Counted from the first letter of the stretch, positions 20,427-33,055 are shown. The stretch is 64,000 nt of DNA from Elmis aenea (GCA_947652605.1 OX393577.1:7006868-7070867); one strand, 5' to 3'. A program made the numbers and translations. Notes: generated by a model from the sequence alone, not told the origin.

Positions 20427-22335
20427 CAGGGTGATTCAAATCGAGGGCGACCATATGGGGATCTCGCTTGACAAAGTTGCTAAATTTTGTGCTCATGAAT
20501 AATCCGAAGAGAAATCGGAAATATCTTAAACGGTATCCGAGAAAATTAGAACAAACCAGAAAATATGATTTTTGAAAATAGTTTAGAACTTCTTTGGAGT
20601 ATAAAATATTTCAAATGTGTAAAAACATTCCCGAAGCAACTTGTTAAGCCGCTTCGGATAGTAATCACTAATTTTTCCTAGATCAATTGGTTTTTGTTTT
20701 ATGACAACAAACTTAATTTTTTCTTATGAGCGCAATTTTTGCTATTTACATTATCAAATAGCATTTATTTTTCTGGATTCATTGATGTATCACACATAGT
20801 ATTTTACTTCTTTATTTTCTGCTTAGTATAATATTCATATGCCATGTTTTGTACCCATTATTTTTCAAATAAGAACGTTAATATAATAATTTCAAGCATT
20901 TATACGACTCCTCAGCATATTTCAGATGTTCTGGAAATTTATTTCTTACTTAATTAATTAACACTTCCGAATAGAAAGGAAAAAACGAATTGGTTGTTCA
21001 ATATGCGGACAAAAACGTTCAAGTAAAAGCATTAATTAATTATCACGACATTCTTTAACATAGAATGGATACTATATTGTAAGAAAATCATCACTGTGTC
21101 ACTATGCGGAATTCATGAGAAAGCTTTTTTGTCGTTTTTTGTTAATTTTTCTATATTCTATATAGTGCTACCTTTTAATGTTAAAATCCAATATGGGGCG
21201 CCCATATGAAATAACAAACCTAATGATGGTCCAAAACAGAAAAAAAAAGATGGGCAAAGTTTTACAATATACGGTGTTAAGCTAGATATGGTGATTTAAA
21301 ACTTATTTAAATATGTAAGTATATCTGGTTTGTTAATTACCTCATTCAAAAGTAAATAAAATGTTTTGTACGTTTGTTGGAGGTTTTAGAATTAGAAATG
21401 TAAAACTGAAGGATTTGACTAATCTGTCATTCTATTTACAAAAATATATAAAACTTCTAGCATTAGTTTCTTATCCTGTGAAGTATGATACAACTTACAT
21501 TCACCCTAAAAAGAGACAGCTGCCAACCAGTCAATATGAATGGTAAGGAACTACCACAGGCAGAATCAGTTGGGAATGCACCTCGACCGACGCATGAACT
21601 GGAGGACACATATATGGCAGAAAAGGAAGCAGCTAGGAATAAAACTAAGCAAAATGTACTGGTTACTAGGAAGAAATTCAAAACTTTCATTAGAAAATAA
21701 ATTGCTCATCTACAAGTGCGTGCTTAAACCGGTCTGGACATACGGCCTGCAGTTGTGGGGTACAGCCGCTAACTCTAACATCGATATCCTAGAAAGGTTT
21801 CAGGCCAAAGTGTTGCGAATGCTAGTGGACGCCCCATGGTTTGTTACGAACGAAATAATAAGACAGGACTTACAAATAGTGCCAGTAAAAGAAGAAATCA
21901 AAAAGTACTGCAAAAGATACATGGACAGGCTTAGTCAGCATCCCAACCACCTGGCCGCGAACCTGATCAATGAAGGGACAGACAAGCGAAGACTAAAGCG
22001 CTGGAGAACAGCAGACTTAATAGAACGTTATGAGTAGTAGATAAGTACATAGAAATAAGTTCTTATGTTTATTGAAGGAGTGGGTGCCACTGGGCAGCCA
22101 CTTACATGTCTCTCTGTTACGTTATTTTAATTGTGTCAATGTCAAAGGATTTGTTTATTGTCTTCGGACAGATGGCAAATGTCCTGGGAGAAAAAAAAAA
22201 AAAAATTTATTATAAAAATTCTGTAGGTGGTACCCGGGTACCCGGTCATTAAACAACGTTGTGAATTTCGGTTATTGACATAAGGGTTAAGATATGCGAG
22301 ATCTCCAAGTCGATCCTCGAATTTTGGACACCCTG
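20427..22335. mobile_element. family A MITE copy split by a jockey LINE
   Basis: The left end CAGGGTGATTCAAATCGAGG and the right end AATTTTGGACACCCTG are flanked by TA (20425-20426, 22336-22337). The left arm follows the family A arm (ACAAAGTTGCTAAATTTTGT, then a centre with CATTGATGTATCACACATAG). The right arm is short, and a LINE lies between them. The pairing of these two ends as one element is likely but not certain. Confidence 0.6.
21485..22205 (+). pseudogene. jockey-type LINE, reverse transcriptase C-terminus and poly(A)
   Basis: Begins with TFTLKRDSCQPVNMNGKELP, shifts frame near 21570 and continues LGMHLDRRMNW, KRKQLGIKLSKMYWLLGRNS, LIYKCVLKPVWTYGLQLWGT and VLRMLVDAPWFVTNEIIRQD to a stop at 22035. 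LYK-LKP-WTYG-QLWGT and APW-V-N--I--DL are typical of the C-terminal end of insect jockey elements. A 3' untranslated region of about 150 bp ends in A runs at 22191-22205. This is a short 5'-truncated insertion with one frameshift; no active-site motif remains. Confidence 0.85.
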
Positions 22336-22337
22336 TA

Positions 22338-23840
22338 TAAAACTTACAGTTAAAGAATTAATTTATGAAATAGTTTTTTTTTGTATGCATTATAATGTAA
22401 TAAAACCATTAGCAATGATATATAGGCAATACGAATATGAAACAATACGATTGTTCCATATCGCTGAGATATGGTTGCATACCCAATTCGTCTCAGTTAA
22501 TACGGCTAACCCATCAATCCATCTTGGTTCAGTCCTGGCGCCACGACGGACATGTGTCACCGAACTCGCCTAATGCCCGAACCTGTATCCTATATCCATA
22601 CACATATTGATGATGTGTTCCTAGATGTATTATTAATGGAGGAGCTTTGTAATGACATTAACTTCTTACTTTGTGGTGCGTTTTTAAATAGTTTTATTGT
22701 CTGTCGCCGTGTTAAAATTCATAAGTTGAACGACAAACGGAAACCAACTGTGCTCTCACTTGCGTCATGCGGATAAAAGTTGCATTAAAAATTATTTATT
22801 TTGCTCTGCAGATAAAAACGTCTATAAAAATACAATACAGGAAAATCTGAGTACGATTATTAGTTAGAAAACATTTTTATTGATCAATAATGACCATGGA
22901 CCATATGGATAATGTTTAATACTACTTAGAAGTGAATTAAATTTGGGCAAAATAAAGTTGTGTTATTTATCGTCCATCAATATTCACAAATAGCAAATTA
23001 TTTATTGGTAATCCCAAAATATTTTGTCAAAGTCACTTTTTTAAAAAGCGGGTGAAACGGCCACTTCAGGCCTCATTTTTAAAAAGCCAAAGTTTTTCAG
23101 CATAACTGTGAACCGATACTAGTTAAATAAACAAACAGAAGGTATCTTTCGTCATCGAAATTTACAGAGAAAGGCCCATTTTAAACTTTCTGCAACAGAC
23201 CTTAAATATGCAGAAACTTACTGTTAAATAAAATTAAGTAATAAAGTGTTGTCTAGAGTTAAGACTACAAACGATTTTTTTATTTCTTCCAGCCACCTGA
23301 GTGGATTTTTATGTGATAAATAGTATAAAACATTCTGAATTGCAATAAGATATCAAATTGTATTAAAAATTTAAAAAAACAAATCGTATAATGCATAAAT
23401 ATCTATTAAGTATGCAATTAAAACACAACAAAAAATGTGGTCAAATTTAAAATAGTTCAACTGTTCGTCTCATATTTTGGCCTGTTATAAGACATTTTTT
23501 CTTTTAAGCAATGAAACCTGATATGAGGGCCAAAAACAGGAATCTGGTGGTAATGACCCATATCTGTCTGTCACGCCCTAGGGTCACACCACATTTCTAC
23601 AAGAGCGAAAAATTTTATAATTAGCATTAAATGGAATCCCTGACGAATTTTGGAATACTGACGTGCGATACGGTAATTATAATAGACACGTGTTTGCAAG
23701 TATTTAGAACTTCTCAACTTAAAGCGATCATTATAAAATTCATGAAGAATTTAAAACAGAATAATAGTATTTGTAAGATCAAAAGGCAGGCACTACAAAT
23801 ACATAAAATATTTTATTCTAGTACTAAACACGAAGCATAT
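22338..23840. other. No recognised gene
   Basis: Mixed-composition sequence at about 22430-22780 (possibly single-copy), then AT-rich DNA. The short reading frames here have no recognisable domain. The palindrome GGTACCCGGGTACC lies just to the left, at 22229-22242. Confidence 0.4.
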
Positions 23841-24880
23841 TAGAGAGAAGATATGATCGAGCTGTTATAAAATTTCTAACTCGCGAAGGTCTTTCTCCTC
23901 GAAGCATCAAAGTTCGACTGAATGGGGTGTACGGGGACAATTCCCCGTTTTATTCCGTAGTAAAAGATTGGTCAAAACGGTTTCGAATGGGGCAAGAATC
24001 CTTGGAAGATGATGCAAGAATAGGAAGGACTGTGGAAGTGTTGACGGACGACAAGATTGTCCTTGTTGGGAACTCGTATTAGGCGATCGACGCTTGAAGG
24101 TGAAAGAACTATCAAAAATGTCTGGGCTTTCAGATACAAGTATTCGCCGAATCCTCCACGATCGGTTAGGCATGAATAAAGTTAGTGCAAGGTGGGTCCC
24201 CAAATATCTCTCAGCAGTTCAGCGCCAGCGTCGTGTTGAATGTGCTCGTACTTTTTGGGGCTCTGTGAAGAAAATCTTGTGGACGCGTTGAAGTCAATTG
24301 TTTCAGGGAATGAAACCATGGTTCTCTACTATGATCTTTTGTCCAAAAGAGAATCGATGGAATAGAGGCAAAAAGGAGAAGCACCGCCAAGAAAGTTCAG
24401 GGTCTGTCACTCGACAAAAAAGGTGATGGTTACGAACTTTTAGGATTGTGAGGGCATTCTTCTCATAGATTTTAAAGAACGCAACACCACAGTCAACGGG
24501 GAACATTATGCAGCACATCTGCACAAAGTACGATAAAATATTCGGGAGAAAAGGCGTGGGAAACTGACCAGAGGTGTGCGTTTACTGCACGACAATGCCC
24601 CCATGCACACTGCTGGAATTGCTCAAGCCGCAATTCGTGACTGCGGTTTTGAACAAATCGATCACCCTCTGTATAGTCCAGATACGGCCCCCAGTGACTA
24701 TTACCTGTTTGGAAATTTGAAAAAGGACCATTTCAGTGACGACAAAGAAGTGAAGGCTCAAGTTGGGGTAGGTACATTTTGCAGACAAACCGAAGGCATA
24801 TTTTTTTAGGGGTATGGAATTATTGCTAAAACGATGTAATAACTGCATTGATATCAGGGGGGATTATATTGAAAAATAAA
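23841..24880 (+). pseudogene. mariner DD34D transposase, heavily decayed
   Basis: Starts in frame with RYDRAVIKFLTREGLSPRSI and SPFYSVVKDWSKRFRMGQES (helix-turn-helix region), passes a stop near 24080, then DRRLKVKELSKMSGLSDTSI and RWVPKYLSAVQRQRRVECA. The first catalytic block is unreadable between 24260 and 24560. The second and third are clear: LLHDNAPMHTAGIA and SPDTAPSDYYLFGNLKKDHF, with 34 residues between the aspartates. Decay continues to about 24880. The family differs from the mariner at 9753 and from the one at 6277. The terminal repeats could not be placed. Confidence 0.82.
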
Positions 24881-24889
24881 ATTTAATTT

Positions 24890-26593
24890 TGAGCCTACGC
24901 CGTTTCTTTCATAGTCAGGCCGGGAAATATTGGCGCTCACCGCGTACCTTAAATAAAATATGATTTTGTAACTCAAAAGTTGTACGACCATTGCTAGAAT
25001 TAATTCTAAGACACACTGTAAAATACAACAGTAAGTTCTCCATTCAAAAGTGTTGTTCCTAGAGGTCGTTCGCTATGCCTTTGTCATCGCTAACTTCATT
25101 CATGGGCTGTTTTACTACTAAAGGGAAGGAACATGTGTTGAAACACCTAAACATGGATCCTGAGCCATTTCCGCAAAAATTGTGATACGTTGCTATGAAT
25201 TATGACGTTCGTAAGAGCGAAGGTACGTAAATCGAGGGCTATTTTTACTTCAAAATATGATAATTTATATCCATGTTTTCAAAATACATAAATCCTAGAG
25301 TAAAATGAAGTAAAAACGTTTAATAACCTCGTTAATAGTGGCGCAAGTAAGATTATAATATTACACTATTTTAAGTAACCTGTTAATACCTGAAGTAGCC
25401 TTTGCAATGCTACAAAAACTAATAAATGCAAGTAGGGTATAAAAATAGTTTTCGTATAGATTAAAAGCTGCCACAGGTCATTGCCTCAAAGCGCATAAAA
25501 AACCCTTGATTGACTTAACTAAATCTGTGTAAAGCCAGTCTTGTGAATGGCCAATAACAACAAACCGCAGAGGGGTGACACCACGATATATTAAAAAGGT
25601 GAGAATTCTACCTGTTGAAATCAATCATCCCGGGGCCATAAAGCATTAGCTAATTAAAAATGGTAGCAAACGGGGGTGTAACGATGGAACGTGGGTCAGG
25701 AAGGGGGCGGCATCTGGCGTGAACAGGAAGTGGTAGCGGGGGTGTCGTAAATCAGGGTGTAGGTGCACGAGGCTAATTGGGTCCTGTCTGGGACTGGCGC
25801 CATCGTATCCCGGCACTCCCTCATGGGCACTGTCCATTTCAAAACCACGGATCATTTATATCTATCACTTGCCTAAACTGACAGCAGTTTGTATCGAATG
25901 TCAATATCCCAGGGTGTCAACATTAGGTTTTTAGAACTGATTATAACGTTTCCTTTATTCATTCTGACAGCATTATGTACACAACACATCACTAAATATA
26001 TTGTTGAGCAACTTTTAAATCACAATATATACATACTGTGTATCGTATGACTTAATGTGCAAACTTCAACATTTCTGAAGGAAATCTAAATAGCCAGGAG
26101 TAAGTCCGACACCAAAAATGATCCCAGTCATAAAAGCATATTTAAAGTTTGAGATGACTTTCAAAGTATAATGAACCGATAGATTTGATTGCGTGTTAGA
26201 CCTAGGCCACTGAAGTCGTTAGTGTGCTGCTATACATGGTGTTGTGAAAGATTAAAATTTTACTCTCTACCTTAACTTAAGCTAAAATATTAGGCTATCA
26301 TTAAAACATTATAGCGTGATTACACATAGCTCCGTCAACAACTAACAGCTTATTAACTCTGGGCAATTAAGAAATATCATTATTAATAGTATGACAACCT
26401 CGCTTGACGACTCAGTTAACTTTTAATTGAGCTTTTTGCAACCGGACTTGTAACTTCTATTTCTTGATTTTACAAGAATTTAATCACTCCCTTATATTTT
26501 TATTATACATGAGTATATAAACCACAGTGTTTGAGAATCTGTTCGAAAATTAAAAAATATACTTAAAAACAGTACATATATTTGAATCAAGCA
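24890..26593. other. Gene-free region with GC-richer island at about 25550-25870
   Basis: The island contains GCATTAGCTAATTAAAAATG (homeodomain-type TAAT core sites) next to a long GC-rich, purine-biased block (for example AGGAAGGGGGCGGCATCTGG). There are no transposon ends, and no repeat of it elsewhere in the window. A 69-codon frame on the minus strand shows no known domain. Candidate regulatory DNA by inference. Confidence 0.3.
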
Positions 26594-26595
26594 TA

Positions 26596-27411
26596 CTGGG
26601 TGTTCATAAATAGGTGGCAACTTCCATGATTTTCAATATCTCGTAACTCAATTTTGTCAAATGCAAACCCCTGTATTTTCTTATGTCATCGAATTCGTTT
26701 TTAAGAGAGCTTCATTTTTGTTAAGTACCTATGTCCTATACCCAAAACTTATACTTTTTCAGATATACAACATTTTTTTCTTCTAATCGTTATTGAAACA
26801 AATAGAGTGCCGTGGAAATCGAAAAAACTGACTGTTCACTTCACTAACGTCCAAAATGTTTGGTGTTGACGAGTGTTGTTGAAGCTACCCATAATAGCAC
26901 CAGAAAAATCATTGAGCAGTTCAGTCAAACCTCACACAGGTTTAGAAACACTAGTAAAGTTCATAACAATAATAGAATTGATTTGGTTGCCAATTTATTT
27001 ATTGCTTGTGTTATAAAAGAATCCACAAGATTAAGTATCTACCTACTATTAGTAATTAAATACACGAAATGGTGAATAAACCATATCAATTTGCTCTTGT
27101 AAAGTAAAGTTCATAGTGGAAATGCAATAATTCAAGAAATAAATGACAAGTTTTGGACGTTAGTGAAGTGAACAGTCAGTTTTTTCGATTTGCTCGGCAC
27201 TCTATTTACTTCAATAACGATAAGAAGAAAAAATTGTCGAATATCTCGAAAAGCACGAGTTTTGGGTATAGGACATAGGTACTTAACAAAAATTAAGCTC
27301 TCTTAAAGACGAATTCGATGACATAAGAAAATACAGGGGTTTGCGTTTGAAAAAATTGAGTTACGAGCTTTTGAAAATCAGGAAAGTTGCCACCTATTTA
27401 TGTACACCCTG
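26596..27411. mobile_element. foldback MITE (family C), arms about 270 bp
   Basis: CTGGGTGTTCATAAATAGGT at the left and its inverted match ending TACACCCTG at the right, with TA on both sides. The arms run to about 26860 and from about 27150 inward; landmarks include GACTGTTCACTTCACTAACG and GGGTATAGGACATAGG in inverted form. The 290 bp centre has no recognisable frame. Termini and target agree with the CAGGGTG group. Confidence 0.85.
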
Positions 27412-27599
27412 TATGCGTCATTCAAACTTTTTCATATCGAGCGAATAGAGCAGTGTTTTCTGCATGTCCTTACCAAATTACAACTCTGTACTTCGAAAAA
27501 TAACTTCAGAAGAATTTTTGAAATGAACTTAAATCCTTTAAAAATTAAAAAAATTGTTTATTTTAGTGACAAGGCAGCATAAAAACCTGTACTATTTTA

Positions 27600-29085
27600 T
27601 ATTGGTGCAAGCTTAAATAAAGGCGGTCATAAATATTAAATAAAAAATGGGGTGTTGTATTTGAAATATAAAAGTTGCTATTAGTTCCGCAAAGGTGACT
27701 CACCCTGTATATTTGAAAATATTTTTATCGTGTTCGGAAGAAAAAACTGTATGAAATAGCGTTTGAATCAACTTTCTATCTCAAACCGTTTAGCCACAAT
27801 CGACCGATCCCGCACTAATGGACTCACCCTGTATAGGATTCAGCACCTCTATTTTTTAATTTTTAAATTAACATTCTGTCATTATACATTATAATCCGTT
27901 ATTAAAATTATTTTCTAGATATATCATTAAATATATTATTCTATATATTTTTACTACAAATCAAATTGTTCGAAAATCAAAATATTCTAGGAAAACATGG
28001 ACGCTTTAGAATATTTTGAAAATTTACAATTTCTTCAAAGAGAGTTCTTTTTTCCTTTTGTATGCATCGTCCAAATTGAAATCCGTTGGAAATCAAAATA
28101 TAAGTACATAACATTTTGTTAAGTAACATAAAATCATTCCATCGCATTTTTTAAATAAAAAAGAAGGCACCAACATTTGAAACAGCATTTTAAAGACTAC
28201 AGCAAATCTAAAAGCTTTAACCAAAAATAATTTAAAAAAAACTAAGCGCACTCAATATTACGTAACAATTTACAATTACTGCCCAACAGTATTGCAAGAA
28301 ACGTTTTACTGTTGAGGAATCTAACAAACATATCTATTAAATAGTCGGTTATTATTTAATAATGATATATTTATAAAAATGTGCGTAGTTTAAAGAACCG
28401 TTATTCCATCATTTCACCTAAACATTTTTGTGCATCGAAATATTACTTTAAATAAATTATGTCGCCACCAAAGGACATATAAAATTCCCTAAATCCATAA
28501 AGATAAAGCTCGAAATATTTGAATTTTTAGTTGAAACCCAAAGCGTTATAAATTAGCGAGAACATTATTCTAAGTCTGCCGCTTAATGTTTCTAATGAAA
28601 AATAAATGGAGCTGTAATTGAATACGGAACATATGCAGTTAATTAGTCATGCGATATACATCTTTTTCAGGATCAATTTTGTAAGTTGGGTTAAGAAGTG
28701 ACGAGAGAGTCATCTGACTCGCAAGTTCCGACACTTTGAGCAGGTGCTGGCACTTATCGTTCACGAAACATTGGGAACCAAGCATCCGTTGCAAGAAAAA
28801 AGTTTAGAAACTAAACTAGAAAATATGCTGTTTCATAATATAGTATACTGTAATAACTCAATACGGTAACATTTTATAAAAATAGTAATAGCTTTTTTCA
28901 AAATTCAAGTATAAAATTCGAAAATACTAACATAAATACATGATCATGTAAGAATTACATAGATCCGCAATTTATACACAATTTAACAGTTTAAGAACAA
29001 CATTTTTTGGAAATGGAGAAGTCCCAAAAGGACTAAAATTGGAAGTGGTCAAAAAGGTAGTAACTAAAAAGGTAGTAAAGATAAA
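27600..29085. other. AT-rich stretch with two orphan MITE ends
   Basis: ACTCACCCTGTATA occurs near 27702 and again near 27823, both in the orientation of right ends. I could not find their left partners. The remainder is AT-rich and has no recognisable gene. Confidence 0.45.
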
Positions 29086-29089
29086 ATCT

Positions 29090-29660
29090 GTTGAAAAAAA
29101 AAACACAAGAGAGACCGCTGGGATGGTTGGGTCACATTTATAGGATGAAAGAAGAAAGTAACCAGAAAAGCCTATGAAGCAAGATCACAGGAAAAAAACA
29201 GAAGAGGTAGACCGAGAAAAAGCTGGCAAGACGAAGTAAAAAGAGCAGCAATGGATAAAAACAACAAATGGAAAGACATGAAAAAGCTAGCACAAGACAG
29301 AAAAACATGAAAAAAAGTCAGCACAACACAACTCAAGGTCACGTGTTTTTTCCGCTCTCGCGGAGACTGCTATAGGGGGGTTGACCCCCTCTTCAGTCGT
29401 TAGAGGTACAAGGATAGAGGGTAAGGATGTGGATAGTCAAGGATGGGCAAGGAAAGGTGGAAGTACTGCCACAGTATTTGCCTTAACCATAGAGGAAACC
29501 ACCTGAAACCTCTACAATGACAGTCGACCCTGGGAATCGAACCCGGGACCTCCCGATTGCAAGTTAGGTTGTTTTACCAACCAGCCACCAAGCTCGGTAC
29601 ACAACTCAACAGTCCTACAACAGTAGAAGGACTCATGACCAAATAAATGAGTATAAAAAC
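29090..29660 (+). pseudogene. LINE C-terminal tail interrupted by a SINE
   Basis: Across one frameshift it reads RPLGWLGHIYRMKEE, VTRKAYEARSQ, NRRGRPRKSWQDEVKRAAMD and WKDMKKLAQDRKT, then a stop. This is the W-GH--RM to RGRPR-SW-DE sequence of LINE ORF2 C-termini. Composition and wording differ from the 4905-5660 family, so it is probably a different element. The 3' part continues after the SINE at about 29610. Confidence 0.8.
29337..29599 (-). mobile_element. tRNA-derived SINE, complete, 10 bp target duplication
   Basis: Read on the minus strand, the head contains an A-box-like TGGCTGGTTGG and a B box GGTTCGATTCC at tRNA spacing, followed by a body shared with 6584-6764 and a 3' end GAGAGCGGAAAAAACACG. 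CACAACTCAA flanks it at 29327-29336 and 29600-29609. The head would supply an internal RNA polymerase III promoter. The reading frame on this strand (29512-29751) is not a gene. Confidence 0.85.
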
Positions 29661-30296
29661 AAATAGTGCCTGGATAAAATTGATGTAAATACTTTTTCCT
29701 ATACCTAGTTGTTTCTACAGGGTGACAATAATCTACATGTGTTGTATGCATAACTTTGTTATTATAAGAGTTACATAGTCGGTTAAATTAGTAAAGTTGG
29801 GCAGAATTCTAAGACAAATTTAATACCATTTTGACATTTGACCTACACCTATAACTTTTTTTAATATTTTGAAAAAACTAAAAACCGACGATTTTTTCAA
29901 CGGCAAATAATTTTATAGCCAACCAACGTCAATATCAAAATGTGAAATGATTCCAGGATATATTTTTGCGTAAAATTATTAAAAAATATCTAATAAGTCA
30001 TGAAACACTTGATGTTTGAGATATGTCAAAATTTAAAATGGCAACCATAGTTGCTATCGTTAATGTATAGGTTGTTAGGTTTATCTTCAAAAATAAGTAA
30101 GTTATTACAATATTATTGTTTTTGTTAAGTTGAATCAAAGTGGCCATTGCAAAAAAAACAAAAATCACATCAATAAACTAGCTGTACTTAATTAAACGCA
30201 TAAAAATTAAAGCCTTAAATATTTAAAGATATTTTTTACATTTCATGATAATTTATGATTTTTCGGTTACTATTAGGTACTATTGAATCTAAATTA
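29661..30296. other. AT-rich stretch; its right part copies one arm of the 52.4-53.1 kb foldback
   Basis: From about 30070, GGTTGTTAGGTTTATCTTC, AAGTTGAATCAAAGTGG and TTTATGATTTTTCGGTTACT match the arms at 52365-53060. The next foldback is inserted at the end of this copy. Confidence 0.55.
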
Positions 30297-30298
30297 TA

Positions 30299-30942
30299 CC
30301 GCGTGTTAAACACCAGCCGTGAACATAGGGAATTAACATTGGTTTTAACTTTTTTTCGGATTCCTGCTCCCCAATTGAATTTATATTAAAATTAATGGTA
30401 ACAATAGAAAGATAAATTTATTACGCATCATTTGAGACCATTAATAAGCTTAAATGTTTAATATTTAGTTTATAATTAATATTTTAAAATTGGATTAATT
30501 TTACAAATATAAGTAGCCATGACTGTCAATCTGACATTTGTCTTCATTAATTTTTGTTATTATCTGTCAATTTTTATATCAGCGAGTTATTTCTTTAACA
30601 ATTTTGATTAAAATGAAAAAAAAAACTGTAATAGAGGAAGAGTTTTAATGGTGAAAAAAGAAATAACTCGTTGATTTAAAAATTGACAGATAATAACAAA
30701 AATTAATGAAGACAAATGTCAGATTGGCTGTCATGGCTACTTATATTTGTAAAATTAATCCAATTTTAAAATATTAATTATAAACTAAATATTAAACATT
30801 TAAGCTTTTTAATGGTCTCAAATGATGCGTAATAAATTTATCTTTCTATTGTTACCATTAATTTTAATATAAACTCAATTGGGGAGCAGGAATCCGAAAA
30901 TAAGTTAATTCCCTATGTTCACGGCTGGTGGTTAACACCCGG
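30299..30942. mobile_element. 644 bp foldback element, TA duplication
   Basis: CCGCGTGTTAAACACCAGCC at the left is answered at the right by GGCTGGTGGTTAACACCCGG. The inverted arms run to about 30607 and from about 30655 (300 and 290 bp), differing by a few substitutions and one indel of about 15 bp. The loop is only about 50 bp. TA flanks both ends. No coding frame. The termini differ from the CAGGGTG group. Confidence 0.88.
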
Positions 30943-30944
30943 TA

Positions 30945-32170
30945 TATGACTTGGAGTAGGTAATTAATTGCTCCCTTCGTTTTCAAAAACTAAATATCAT
31001 AACTGTTTATATTTGTATTTAAATCATATACAGTTTTTGGCACGTAGAGACAGCAACAATACTGGTTGTATCACAACTCAGCTGTTGTTCTGCGAACCAT
31101 TACCCACAACAAAATTCTTTGAATGAGAAGGAACTGCCTAAATAAGAGGGTAATTAATTACTGTTGCTTGAGGATATTCATAACCTCGCCCGAAACGACA
31201 AATATAGTCAAAAGATTCATAAAGAAAAGTCAACAGAGAATTAACGCAGGAAAAAACGAAGAAGGTTAGCTAGTAAATCATGCAAAATTATATGATTTAT
31301 ACTAAAATAGTATTATTTCTATATTCATCACATTTTTAATGTTTAATTCTGAAATAATAACGAGAATAATATGTGAACTTTAATGTAAAATAATAAATAA
31401 ACAACTGGAAAGTTGTCATAACTTTAACTTAATGTGTTCCCATCACGACATATTAATAAAATAATAAGGAATTTATTTAAACTAAAATTTTTAAACAAAC
31501 AATGACAGCAAAACAAGATCCAAAAATATAGATTCTAAGAAATGGGTTCCCTAGATGTATAAAAAAAATATTGACTGCTACTTGGATTTTCAGATCAACG
31601 CATTTCAAGTCAATCAGCAATTTGTAAATCGTATATCACATAGTTAGGTTAATAGCTCACATTTTGACATCGCTTTGACATGCTTCATAACAGTATATAG
31701 TTTATCTGAAAACCTAGCAATACTTTGTATTCAACGTATAAACAAACCTTAAAAATGAATAACTACCACTACACCGAAATCAATTACTTAAAAAGAAATT
31801 AATATGCAAATATAATGTGTACCCCACCTTAATTTTCTATAAATTATTTTACAGCCGTTAGTAAACCTACAGAATTATTTGTGAAATATCGCATGTCCTG
31901 CCAAAACCAGTTTTATGTTAGTTAACCTTTATAAACAATTTTACACAGTAATAATAAAATAGCTGTAACGTATTTAAATTTTCTAGATTTCTAATTAGGC
32001 TGAACTGAAATATATCAAGCTTCAAGATAGAAAATCATATAGGTGTAAGCCATTTATCGACATTCAATCATGTACACAATATAAAGGTTTCTATAGCATG
32101 CTGAAGTGTCAAGTAACAAAAATTATTTAAAAAGAAAAGGTCCTTTTGCTGAAGCCATTTACAAAATGTA
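30945..32170. other. AT-rich stretch, nothing recognised
   Basis: No coding frame, repeat or structured RNA that I can support. Confidence 0.4.
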
Positions 32171-32172
32171 TA

Positions 32173-32290
32173 CAGGGTGTCCAAAATTCGGGGCTCAGCA
32201 TGGGGATTTCACTTAACTCAAGAGCTGCTGCATTAAGTGGAACAAAGCTGGGTAATTTGGTGTCAAATAATATTCAGAAAAGAAATTCTT
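32173..32290 (+). mobile_element. orphan left end related to family A
   Basis: CAGGGTGTCCAAAATTCGGG, preceded by TA, then AGCATGGGGATTTCACTTAA and GGTAATTTGGTGTC follow the outer part of the family A arm with many changes. No matching right end was found, so it is a truncated copy. Confidence 0.55.
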
Positions 32291-32584
32291 CATGGCTCAG
32301 AAGTTCTTTAAGTAAATATATATAGATTTATTTACATATTAAAGTGAACGAAAAATTTCAAACACTTTTCTATACCATGGACCCCCAAGGGATACGTGAA
32401 ACTTCTACAGGAGGTACGTATCAAATACAATGATTGGAAAGCAAGAACTAACAATTTTCGCCCAAAATATTTTTACATTGTGTTTTATGCATAAATAAAG
32501 TTCTTTTGAAATGGACCAACTGAGAAGGGGTGCATGACGCTTCACAGTGAGGCCAAGGGGTATATAGATGAAAAGCTAACATAG

Positions 32585-33055
32585 TCGAATTTAGCAAAAG
32601 ACGCCCAAGCGTCGGTACCTCTTTTGCAATATATATCGCATATATGGATGATAACATTAATACCATAAGACAATACCCCATATAAGATACAATAACTAGA
32701 AAATTATTAAAGTCGTGGTTCTAAAATTACTTGGGCATGTTTAGCTAACATGTACGAAGTAGTTTTTGTCAATTTTAGCAAAAGACGCCCAAGCATCGGT
32801 ATGTCTTTTGCAATATATAACGCATATATGGATAACATTAATACCATACAACAACACCCCGTATAAGATACAATAACTAAAAAATTATTTAAGTCATGGT
32901 TCTAAAATTACTTGGGCATGTTAAGCTAACTTAGCCGAAGCCGTTTTTGTCAATTTTAACAAAAGACGCCCGAGCGTCGGTACCTTTTGTGCAATATATA
33001 CCGCATATACGGATGATAACCTGACAACACCCCATACAAGATACAATAAGTGTCA
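32585..33055 (+). repeat. three tandem copies of an about 183 bp unit
   Basis: AAAAGACGCCCAAGCGTCGG at about 32596 recurs near 32780 and 32961 (spacing 184 and 181). Each copy is followed by TTTGCAATATATA, CGCATATA-GGAT, CCCCATATAAGATACAATAA and, in the first two, GTTCTAAAATTACTTGGGCATG. The third copy is shortened. The short hairpin GACGCCCAAGCGTC is kept. No coding frame. Confidence 0.85.

Noticed and set aside
29512..29751. 79-codon minus-strand frame as a protein gene
   Set aside because: It runs through the tRNA-like head of the SINE; the frame is a by-product.
32585..33055. CRISPR-like array
   Set aside because: Units are about 183 bp with similarity throughout, no short repeat and unique spacer pattern, and the DNA is clearly eukaryotic.
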